NCBI RefSeq assembly: GCF_019977735.1
Contig: NZ_AP025018.1
Location: 6,018,580 to 6,082,579, forward strand
Length of the DNA stretch: 64,000 nt
Source of the DNA: Calothrix sp. PCC 7716
GTDB lineage: Bacteria > Cyanobacteriota > Cyanobacteriia > Cyanobacteriales > Nostocaceae
Direction of reading: 5' to 3'
Below are positions 18,101 to 25,423 of the stretch, in pieces. The first letter of the stretch is position 1; every line of letters begins with the position of its first letter. Below the pieces are notes generated by a model. It saw only the letters and a list, made by a program, of their open reading frames with translations, made no database searches and was not told where the DNA came from. A program made the position numbers and the translations under genes.

Positions 18101-19444
18101 CTAACTAATTACCAATGCAATTTCTGGAATAAAAGTGAGTGGTAAAACTAGAGGTGTAACATTATAGTTAATAACTAAGCTGTCTACTCCATCTACTCTT
18201 AGTCGTGGACGTATTTGATATGTACCTGTAGGAATGTCTCCTAATTCAAATTCCAAAGTATTAGTTTGGGTAGGATGATTTCTGGCTATTAACTCGCGAT
18301 TACCTATTTCGACTAATGCTGTTTCTTGTGTACTTAAGATTAAAGAAACTCTTTGTGCTGGTAGTACTGGTGGATTACATGCGACTTGCACAATTACATT
18401 ATTGGGTTTGTTAGGGTCGCTGTTATCCCGACTGTCAAAAGCCAGATTTTCAATCGTCGGTGCTATGGGTAATGGTAATCCGTTACTACTACGGTCTTCG
18501 ATATTTGCTGTAACGGTATACAATCCCGGACACCATTTGTCTGGTTGGGTGGTATCAATTGTAAGTTTAATTTCTGTGGGTGTCCGTGCGGTTGCTGGGA
18601 TGGTAATAATGTTCGGCGCCGTTAATTGCGGGTTATTAAAGACTATTTCAACGTTGTTACCCTCTAAGTTATAACCAGTTAAAGTTAATTCATCTCCTAA
18701 ATTTGCGGCAGGTTTTTGTAATAATTTTTTCTGGTAAGCTGGTAAGTTTTCCCTTGCTTGCTCAATTGCCGTAAAGTTGACTGTTAGCAAGGTGGGATAG
18801 GGAGGAGTTATATCAGCTTGGGTTGTTACTCCTGTGTCACCGGAACTTCGGGATAATACTGGTAAAGGTGTTTTTGGCAGACGAGTACTTTCTATTAATA
18901 CTAGTGATACCTCGTAGGCAGTGGAAATTCGGTATTGAGTTTGAAAGGTCGTCCACATTTTTGAGAGTTCGTCTAAACTCAAGCTTTGAGGAGTAATTTT
19001 GACTCTTTCGATTTGGTTGTATAAATCGTATTTATTTACATCTGCTGCTGATAAAGCATTTTTTATATCTTCAGGTTTGAGAACGGAATAATCGTGAAAT
19101 ACACTCATCGCTTCTCCCAATAAATTATGACTCGTTGGTTCGGGAAAGTCATCATTTTGAGCGTAAGCTGTCAGCATGTAGTATAAATTTAATGCTAAAG
19201 GAGGTAATCCCGTTTCTCCTGGTTTTACCTGGTTTGGGATATCCATATTTCGCCAAGCAGCATTTTCTTTCGTTTGGTAGAGAAACAAATTAACTTGGTT
19301 GTTTGCGTTCCCGTTATTATCACGAGCTTTATCTGGGGGTTTAGTTGTCACTGTGACGCTACCAGAACCATTACTATCAAACCGTCGTTGCAGCAGATAA
19401 CGTAAAGTAGTTGTAACCGCTGCTATTGCTAATGAATTACTCAT
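18101..19444 (-). CDS. DUF4255 tail terminator/cap protein (Afp16/Cis16-like)
   Basis: A 447-residue protein. Its N-terminal third (MSNSLAIAAVTTTLRYLLQR; NNQVNLFLYQTKENAAWRNM; LPPLALNLYYMLTAYAQND; LLGEAMSVFHDYSVLK) is the DUF4255/Pvc16 N-terminal domain. This domain forms the hexameric cap that ends tube and sheath assembly. Residues about 230-447 form Ig-like beta domains (GDELTLTGYNLEGNNVEIVF; LYTVTANIEDRSSNGLPLP). Such added domains vary between species and could anchor the particle. The start is set by an ATGA overlap (19441-19444) with the preceding gene. Known thylakoid-anchored cyanobacterial CIS carry Cis16-type caps. Anchoring here is only inferred. Confidence 0.85.
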   Translation of the reverse strand: MSNSLAIAAVTTTLRYLLQRRFDSNGSGSVTVTTKPPDKARDNNGNANNQVNLFLYQTKENAAWRNMDIPNQVKPGETGLPPLALNLYYMLTAYAQNDDFPEPTSHNLLGEAMSVFHDYSVLKPEDIKNALSAADVNKYDLYNQIERVKITPQSLSLDELSKMWTTFQTQYRISTAYEVSLVLIESTRLPKTPLPVLSRSSGDTGVTTQADITPPYPTLLTVNFTAIEQARENLPAYQKKLLQKPAANLGDELTLTGYNLEGNNVEIVFNNPQLTAPNIITIPATARTPTEIKLTIDTTQPDKWCPGLYTVTANIEDRSSNGLPLPIAPTIENLAFDSRDNSDPNKPNNVIVQVACNPPVLPAQRVSLILSTQETALVEIGNRELIARNHPTQTNTLEFELGDIPTGTYQIRPRLRVDGVDSLVINYNVTPLVLPLTFIPEIALVIS

Positions 19445-20346
19445 TTACCACCTCCACGCTGACTTAGATATTCTTCTAAACTCATCACAGCAGGTTTTTC
19501 TTTAGGTTTAGTTGATGGTGACACTGTTGCTGGAGTTGTTGCTCTAACTTCAATTCGACCAATGGTTACTTGAATTGTTGGCGCCGTTTCTGATTTATTT
19601 GGTATTGTTTGTAACTCCTTTACTACTGAAACTTTCGGTGTTATTAATGTTTGTGATATTTTCTCCTGAATCAGAGGTTTTTCTGTATTATTTGGCGCCG
19701 TCTCTCTCAACGGTAATATAACTTGTTCCACTAATTGAGTTGCTGGTTGCTGCGACAGTGGTTGAATTTCTGGAGTTAATGCTGTATCTTTTGAAGCAAA
19801 AATTTCTTTTGTGAAAGTCTCTTTAGTAATTAACTGCTGAATAACTGTCGGTTCTGTCAATTTTAAATTATGTGATTCTACTGCCTGGAAATAATTACTT
19901 GTGTTATTTATAACCAAATTTTGTTGATTCTCAACAATTGGATTGACTTGAGAAAAAGCTTGTGGTTGATAGGAAAATCCCGAATCTAGATTGGTTGAGG
20001 GTTCATCCTGATGACGAGTAAAAATATACTCTGTTTGTCTCTGAGGTTCCCTTTCCATATGAGTTTCTTGGTCAGGAGAAGGAGACTGGGGTGAATAAGG
20101 TATTTGTTGCCAAGGGGGATATTCTTCTGAGTGATGAATTTCAGGAATCGGATTTCTACTAAGTCTGGGTGATTCTTGAATATTTTCTCCAGAAATATAA
20201 TTAATATCTATCTCTCGGTCAAATTCTGTTGTAATAATTGAATTTCTAGTGAGCAGACTAGATTCATATAGAGATGGTAGTCGAGGTTGCACCATCTCTA
20301 ACTGATTGTTATTTCTAGCTACTATATTGCTAAGATAGTTACTCAT
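19441..20346 (-). CDS. Disordered, Gln/Pro/Thr-rich CIS-operon protein
   Basis: A 301-residue protein starting MSNYLSNIVARNNNQLEMVQPRLPSLYESSLL. A longer frame opens at 20466, but the ATG at 20346 overlaps the previous stop as ATGA, as elsewhere in this operon, so I chose it. Most of the chain is low-complexity and rich in Gln, Pro, Thr, Ser and Asn, without a recognisable domain. The C terminus APTIQVTIGRIEVRATTP followed by KEKPAVMSLEEYLSQRGGGK is the most structured part, resembling a short conserved tail seen in CIS-operon proteins. It may be a flexible linker or tether between cap and envelope. Function unknown. Confidence 0.7.
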   Translation of the reverse strand: MSNYLSNIVARNNNQLEMVQPRLPSLYESSLLTRNSIITTEFDREIDINYISGENIQESPRLSRNPIPEIHHSEEYPPWQQIPYSPQSPSPDQETHMEREPQRQTEYIFTRHQDEPSTNLDSGFSYQPQAFSQVNPIVENQQNLVINNTSNYFQAVESHNLKLTEPTVIQQLITKETFTKEIFASKDTALTPEIQPLSQQPATQLVEQVILPLRETAPNNTEKPLIQEKISQTLITPKVSVVKELQTIPNKSETAPTIQVTIGRIEVRATTPATVSPSTKPKEKPAVMSLEEYLSQRGGGK

Positions 20347-21065
20347 CGCCCTACCATCTCCAAATACAACTGTCGTCGATAAGGACTCATTGCTAAAATT
20401 TCCGCTTCTCCCCAACCATAGGTAGACGCTAAAATATGCACTTCTCGGAGAGTGCGAATAGCCCAAGCATGGATTTCGCTCCAGAAAAAGGAGACAATAT
20501 CAAAGGTAGATTGCCACTGATGACCACAAGCGGGACAACAAAGATTAAGTAGCACGTCTGCTTGGGGGTCTAATTTTGCCATTTGGGTAATCACAGTACT
20601 AGCTATTTCATCTGGTAATTTTTCCACGGGTTGAATTTCCTCGTGTTCTTTCACCTGTAATAAACAACGTTCCAGAAGTGTACGAGGTTGGTTATCAAGA
20701 GATGCGGGTGCCATTAAATCTAAACTATTAGGTAAGCGAAACTCAATATCCCAACCTGCAACCCGTAACGAAAAGGTTTCTGAAGGTGTTGGAGGACTAG
20801 TACAGATATCTGTCACACTAAAGTTAAGTTCTAGACGTTCACCACATTTACCACAAGTAGCTAAACTGTGAATTTGTGAACCAAAAGTCCCAGAACGCAA
20901 AGTTAACAACAAAGTATCTCGTTGTCCAATACTCAACTGCGCTAGTTGTGAAGGTGAAATTTCTGGACATGCAGCAGTTAACAAAGCTAATGCTCGTTTT
21001 ACGGGTTGCTGCATCAAACCTTTTTCCCAAACGGTTAATAATTCCCCAGCAGACAATGCACGCAT
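20343..21065 (-). CDS. Zinc-ribbon baseplate-type protein (T4 gp51/gp26-like)
   Basis: A 240-residue protein. It begins MRALSAGELLTVWEKGLMQQ, with CGKC near residue 70 and CCPAC near 180, four Cys fit to bind zinc. It ends YGWGEAEILAMSPYRRQLYLEMVGR. The N-terminal LTVWEKG and C-terminal W-x-E-x-E-I-L-x-M-S-P-x-R-R signatures recall the small baseplate/assembly proteins placed after the tube gene in many CIS loci. I take the T4 gp51/gp26 likeness from general family memory. It starts 11 bases after the tube gene. A role in baseplate or tube assembly is likely but not shown. Confidence 0.65.
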   Translation of the reverse strand: MRALSAGELLTVWEKGLMQQPVKRALALLTAACPEISPSQLAQLSIGQRDTLLLTLRSGTFGSQIHSLATCGKCGERLELNFSVTDICTSPPTPSETFSLRVAGWDIEFRLPNSLDLMAPASLDNQPRTLLERCLLQVKEHEEIQPVEKLPDEIASTVITQMAKLDPQADVLLNLCCPACGHQWQSTFDIVSFFWSEIHAWAIRTLREVHILASTYGWGEAEILAMSPYRRQLYLEMVGR

Positions 21066-21075
21066 AAGCTACCAC

Positions 21076-21603
21076 CTAAAAACTTTCTTCTTTAGGCTCT
21101 TTCACTTCTTCGTCTCTTTCCCAGCCTTCATTCTCTAATTTAATATGCTGAATAGCAACTGCATTTGCATTTGCATCTAAGTCTGGCAAAGCTTGATATT
21201 CAGATACCCAACAGCGATAAATTTTATAAGATATTGCTTTTTGACCAGCTTCGTTAAAAACATCAATAATAATGTCTTTACGAAAGTCAGCCAGAGACAC
21301 TTCTTTATTCCGCTGTTCTGCTCCTGCTTGAGCATTTCTATAGTTCCACACCCTACTAGCCCATGTCTCAAATTCTAAGTCATGGGTAACACCTCTTTCT
21401 AACATAATCGCCTCATATTCCGACCGTCCCGGTGATTTGCGTGATGTGCTGGGGTCTCCTCCTTCTCGATGTTTTACCACTTCTGTGGTACGTTTGAGGG
21501 CGCCAACTTTGCTAATTCCAGCCACATATTTACCATCCCACTTAACCCGAAATTTAAAATTTTTATAAGGGTCAAATCGTTGAGGATTAATACTAAACTC
21601 CAT
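21076..21603 (-). CDS. CIS inner tube protein (Afp1/Cis1-like, gp19 family)
   Basis: A 175-residue tube monomer starting MEFSINPQRFDPYKNFKF. A slightly longer frame opens at 21636, but AAGAGG lies about 8 bases before the ATG at 21603, which decides the start. Family signatures are KFRVKWDGKYVAGISKVGALKR, REGGDPSTSRKSPGRSEYEAIMLERGVTHD and FETWASRVWNY, then ADFRKDIIIDVFNEAGQKAISY. These match phage T4 gp19-like/Hcp-fold tube proteins, which stack as hexamers to form the channel for cargo. Only one tube gene is present, whereas AFP has two. Confidence 0.92.
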   Translation of the reverse strand: MEFSINPQRFDPYKNFKFRVKWDGKYVAGISKVGALKRTTEVVKHREGGDPSTSRKSPGRSEYEAIMLERGVTHDLEFETWASRVWNYRNAQAGAEQRNKEVSLADFRKDIIIDVFNEAGQKAISYKIYRCWVSEYQALPDLDANANAVAIQHIKLENEGWERDEEVKEPKEESF

Positions 21604-21680
21604 ATTTTTCAACCTCTTAATACCAGAATAATTCAAAAGTCAAAACTCAAAATTTTTAACTAACTATTTTGAGTTTTTAA

Positions 21681-23471
21681 TTAAGTAACGATTTGACCAG
21701 CAATTTGTTGAATTTTGATAATTACAAATTCTGCGGGTTTCAAAGGAGCAAAACCGACAACAATGTTAACAATGCCCAAATTAATATCATTCTGGGTAGT
21801 CGTTTCACTGTTACATTTGACAAAATAGGCATCCTGGGGTGTACTACCCTGAAAAGCACCTTGACGGAATAGATTATTCATAAAGGCGCCGATATTCAAG
21901 CGAATTTGTGCCCATAATGGTTCATCATTCGGTTCAAACACTACCCACTGAGTACCACGGTAGAGACTTTCTTCTATATATAAAGCCAAACGTCGCACGG
22001 GAATATATTTCCACTCCGATGCTAAACGGTCATCTCCTTGTAACGTTCTTGCACCCCACAAAACTCTACCGACACCAGGAAAAGCTCGCAAACAATTTAT
22101 TCCCAAAGGGTTTAATTCACCGTTTTCCCTATCCGTCAACGGTGTACTTAACTGTGGTACTCCTACTAACTTCACATCAATACCCGCAGGTGCTTTCCAA
22201 ACACCTCTTTGAGCATCAGTACGAGCAAAATTACCAGCGACAACACCACAAGGAGCAAAATCTTCTAATTGGTTGTCCCGTAAAGGGTTAGGTTGTTTAA
22301 TACGAGGGAAAAATACTGCTGAATAATTGCTGCGAGTGCCTAAATTATCTATTCCATCTCTGGCATCGTCTTTGGTCTTCCAAGCACTGGGTGGGTCTAT
22401 AATCAAAAATGCTCGGCGCCTTTCACAGTAAGCTGCTGCATCACTAATTAAACTTGAGTCTACATCACCAGTTTCTAAATAGGGAGGTATGCACAACAAG
22501 TTAAATAAGTCAGCTTTTTCTAGCGCATAAAGTCCTTTTTTCTGACTTTCAGCATTATTAGGCGTGAAATTATTAATCTTGGTTAAGAACTGACCGTTAG
22601 AAGCCTGCATGGCATTCTTGGCACTCACCAACGCTTGTTTTGCCGTATCAATATCCCCTTGTACGGGAGGAACTGCTTTTATTGCTGCTTCTAATTGTTT
22701 TTCGGCTTTGGTGACATCATCGTCTAAATCTTTACTGGCATTTGTCACCGCCGTTTTAGCATTTGTTACCGCTGTTTCAGCTGCAGTAATATCTGCAGGC
22801 ACTTGTGGATTAGCATTCTTAGCGTTAATTAGCTGTTGTTGAGCGTCACTTAGCTGTTGTTGAGCCGTATGAGCTGCAACAATAGCAGTTGGTAAAGCAT
22901 TCGGTACTGTTCCATCCCAACGTATTAATTTTGACTCTGCTTCCAGCACCTTATCGATACTGCGGGGTTTCCCAGAAGCAATTGTCAAATTCTGAAAACG
23001 TTCTTGGGTGCCTCCAGGGCTAATATCTCGTACTGTTAAATTAAATAAATCAGTCTTCGCTAAACCCATTTGTGTTGCCACAGCTTCAGAGACATTCGCA
23101 TCTACCGTCGCGCGTAAATTTTCTCCCCAGGCGCCTTCATAAGCTGCTTCCAGTGTTAACCCTGCTACCTTTAATGGTGATTTAGAAGAATTTTGTCCTT
23201 GTTGACTATTATATAATCGGACAATAATTGCCTGAGAACCTCCATTCAGGTAAAAATCCCGCACCGCATAGCCCAAACTACTATCTACCCACAAACCGCC
23301 AAAAATACGTTCAAAATCACTGTAGCTATTAATAGTTATCGGTTCATCCACAGGTCCCCGCACGGCACGACCGATAAAGGCTGTAATCGATGTTGCTACA
23401 CCTGTAATAGTGCGAACACCACTAGGAATTTCCTCTATGTAAACACCTGGATACGTTGGTGTAATTGGCAT
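21681..23471 (-). CDS. CIS tail sheath protein (Afp2-4/Cis2-like) with coiled-coil insertion
   Basis: A 596-residue sheath protein. The N terminus TYPGVYIEEIPSGVRTITGV followed by FIGRAVRGPVDEPITINSYSDFERIFGG is the hallmark of contractile sheaths. The C-terminal domain DRLASEWKYIPVRRLALYIEESLYRGTQWVVFEPND and LRLNIGAFMNNLFRQGAFQG-like segments match the family core. Residues about 197-292 are an Ala/Gln/Lys-rich helical insertion with heptad character, absent from minimal sheaths and probably displayed on the particle surface. Only one sheath gene is present. It is the first gene of the operon, with a GAGGAT ribosome site 12 bases before the ATG. Confidence 0.92.
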   Translation of the reverse strand: MPITPTYPGVYIEEIPSGVRTITGVATSITAFIGRAVRGPVDEPITINSYSDFERIFGGLWVDSSLGYAVRDFYLNGGSQAIIVRLYNSQQGQNSSKSPLKVAGLTLEAAYEGAWGENLRATVDANVSEAVATQMGLAKTDLFNLTVRDISPGGTQERFQNLTIASGKPRSIDKVLEAESKLIRWDGTVPNALPTAIVAAHTAQQQLSDAQQQLINAKNANPQVPADITAAETAVTNAKTAVTNASKDLDDDVTKAEKQLEAAIKAVPPVQGDIDTAKQALVSAKNAMQASNGQFLTKINNFTPNNAESQKKGLYALEKADLFNLLCIPPYLETGDVDSSLISDAAAYCERRRAFLIIDPPSAWKTKDDARDGIDNLGTRSNYSAVFFPRIKQPNPLRDNQLEDFAPCGVVAGNFARTDAQRGVWKAPAGIDVKLVGVPQLSTPLTDRENGELNPLGINCLRAFPGVGRVLWGARTLQGDDRLASEWKYIPVRRLALYIEESLYRGTQWVVFEPNDEPLWAQIRLNIGAFMNNLFRQGAFQGSTPQDAYFVKCNSETTTQNDINLGIVNIVVGFAPLKPAEFVIIKIQQIAGQIVT

Positions 23472-23858
23472 AATAAAATTATCCTCTGCAATTACTACGA
23501 GATAGCAGATGAAAGCTATAGTTTAGCCGTTCCTATTCTCAAAACCAGCAAATTAATTAAGATATGCAACAGCACCTATTCAGATACAAACGCGATTCTC
23601 ATTCATCAAACCCAATACCTAACGTCTAAACCCCCATACTTCAGGCAAGGATTTAATAATTATCACCCGTAATGCAAATCGCTCTTATTTTTTATATTAT
23701 GTTTTTCCGACACCGAACTCGATGATATAGCCAGCTTATCATAATTTCTACATAAGTGTCACAAATAATACTTTTTATTGAAAAACTTCATAAAATGTTA
23801 CATAAATAAACCTTAATCATCGCAACATAATATTGATGTTGGAGAAATAATTATGTAA
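23472..23858. promoter_or_regulatory. 387-base divergent promoter region of the CIS operon and EndoU gene
   Basis: AT-rich spacer between the sheath start (minus) and the EndoU gene (plus). Two transcription units diverge from it, so promoters for both must lie here. I see no convincing operator palindrome. A GGAG site at 23841-23844 serves the plus-strand gene. Confidence 0.45.
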
Positions 23859-24710
23859 TTGTTTGTAAATAATATGTTGCTATCAGCCTTACAAGCCAAA
23901 TCAGGATTTTTAACTGTACTACTAGCTTTTGGAGTCCTGCTGCAACTTCCAAGTACTGCTACTGAAACACAAAATCAAGAATTAATACCTTTTTTTGATA
24001 ACGAGGATAACCCTGTTCCCTTAAATTTCCCATCAAACCAACAGCTTGACATCTCACCTCCAGCACCTAAGTTAAACGCATTTGATAAAGATGTTCTAAA
24101 AGCTTGTGGGACAATAGGTTCTAATGTATTACCAAATCAATTCAAGCAGTTATTGCGAAAATACCCTAATGTTCTAGAGAAAATTCAAAGAACGGTTGGA
24201 GGTGAAATTCGCCCTGGACGTAAACGTCGGTCTGATTTTCTCCAAGATTTGACGAATATTTGGTTTCAGCGTAAAGGTTTTGAACACATATTCTGTGGTG
24301 AAATCTATAATGCTAACGATATTGGGGGTTTACATTTTCATGGTAGGTACTTACAGTTACAACAGCAAGGTATAGGTGGTAGATTGCCGAATAATCAGAA
24401 AAATCAAGAAGTTGTCCCAGGTGTCATTTACACTATGGGTGTAGTAATTAAACAACCAAATCGTACTGTTACAGATGTCATCAAAGGTTATGGCTATTTG
24501 AGTAACGCCGAAGAAATGCTAATTGATGTAACTAAAATATTTAAACAGCAGGGTAATAACGAAGGCGCCTGTATATACAATGTTCGGGATAACGATACAG
24601 GTAAAACTTTTCCTACAGTGTTCGTTAGAAGAGAAGGCGCTATCATTACATACTACCCCGATGCCACACCCAAAGGCGCCAATTGCAGAGGATCACAGTT
24701 GTCCTTATAA
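23859..24710 (+). CDS. Secreted EndoU/XendoU-family endoribonuclease
   Basis: About 283 residues. A hydrophobic N-terminal segment (SGFLTVLLAFGVLLQLPSTA) is a likely signal peptide. The catalytic part carries GFEHIFCGE, with E142, H143 and E148, then GGLHFHGRY with H159. The E-H-x4-E spacing and the 16-residue gap between the two His match eukaryotic XendoU as I remember it. The end TVFVRREGAIITYYPD fits the family's final strand. EndoU enzymes cut RNA at U, leaving 2',3'-cyclic phosphate, and serve as toxins in bacteria (family knowledge). The best-placed ATG (23853, after GGAG) is followed at once by TAA. Translation must use TTG 23859 or ATG 23874. It diverges from the CIS operon. Confidence 0.78.
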   Translation: MFVNNMLLSALQAKSGFLTVLLAFGVLLQLPSTATETQNQELIPFFDNEDNPVPLNFPSNQQLDISPPAPKLNAFDKDVLKACGTIGSNVLPNQFKQLLRKYPNVLEKIQRTVGGEIRPGRKRRSDFLQDLTNIWFQRKGFEHIFCGEIYNANDIGGLHFHGRYLQLQQQGIGGRLPNNQKNQEVVPGVIYTMGVVIKQPNRTVTDVIKGYGYLSNAEEMLIDVTKIFKQQGNNEGACIYNVRDNDTGKTFPTVFVRREGAIITYYPDATPKGANCRGSQLSL

Positions 24711-24829
24711 ATTATTAATAAAATGAGTTTACAGCAGTTTGTGGTTTAATAACACTCTAGGTAATTAGACTGACAGACAATTAAAAAACATATACTATAC
24801 TTTACGTAAGTATATGTTTAATTCTAAGT

Positions 24830-25348
24830 ATGAATAGCTGGAAACGAATTTTTAGTATGATTACGCTGTTTGTTTTCTCTGTAGCGGGAGTTGAGACTAG
24901 CGTTGCAAGTGTAAAACAAAACAGTAAACCTGCTCAAAAATGCCCTGAAGGCAAAAGTCCATATAATTATGTGAGGGTTACGACCAAAGCAGGTAGCCCT
25001 TTAAATGTTAGAAACAAGCCCAATGGTAAGATTATTGGTAAAATTCCTAGCAAATGGACTATTGTACCAGTAAAAAAAGACCCTACTGGCAAGTGGACGC
25101 GAATTCAGTTTGCTAAATACGCAGGTTACGCTTTTGAAGTAACTGAATACGGTTTTGTTACTGCTCCTGAATTTCGCACCGGTTGGGTTGCTACTGAGTT
25201 CCTCAAACCGTTAGGAAAGTTTTGCGAAAAACCACTGGCAATGCTACGAATGCAAATGAATGCTTTATTTGGCAATCAAAGTATAGTGGTAAACGAAGAT
25301 TGGGTACAAAGGGGCGATAGGATATCAAGAGCTATTCTTAAATCCTAG
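24830..25348 (+). CDS. Secreted SH3-domain protein
   Basis: A 172-residue protein with an N-terminal signal-like segment (MNSWKRIFSMITLFVFSVAGVETSVAS). A bacterial SH3 domain follows at about residues 45-125 (VTTKAGSPLNVRNKPNGKIIGKIP; WTRIQFAKYAGYAFEVTEYG; TGWVATEFLKPL). Two Cys outside the domain (CPEG and FCEKP) could form a disulfide in the periplasm. Such domains bind cell wall or partner peptides. It follows the EndoU gene by 119 bases on the same strand. A shared role is possible but unproven. Confidence 0.7.
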   Translation: MNSWKRIFSMITLFVFSVAGVETSVASVKQNSKPAQKCPEGKSPYNYVRVTTKAGSPLNVRNKPNGKIIGKIPSKWTIVPVKKDPTGKWTRIQFAKYAGYAFEVTEYGFVTAPEFRTGWVATEFLKPLGKFCEKPLAMLRMQMNALFGNQSIVVNEDWVQRGDRISRAILKS

Positions 25349-25413
25349 AAACCGGGTTTCTTTATTGGTATATTGTAATGAAAACGAAGCTTTTGCGTAG
25401 AAACCCGGTTTCT
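25347..25413. repeat. Inverted AGAAACCGGGTTTCT repeat pair
   Basis: AGAAACCGGGTTTCT (25347-25361) and its exact complement AGAAACCCGGTTTCT (25399-25413) flank a 37-base loop after the SH3 gene stop. The same family recurs at 38951-39031 and, as a variant, at 39664-39729. It may act as a terminator hairpin. Confidence 0.8.
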
Positions 25414-25423
25414 TTAATGTTGC

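Noticed and set aside
20347-20466. 40-codon N-terminal extension of the disordered CIS protein
   Set aside because: It lies wholly within the preceding gene; the ATGA overlap gives a better start.
1-23471. Prophage with contractile tail
   Set aside because: No capsid, terminase, portal or integrase genes; AAA+ ATPase, DUF4255 and DUF4157 genes mark a CIS.
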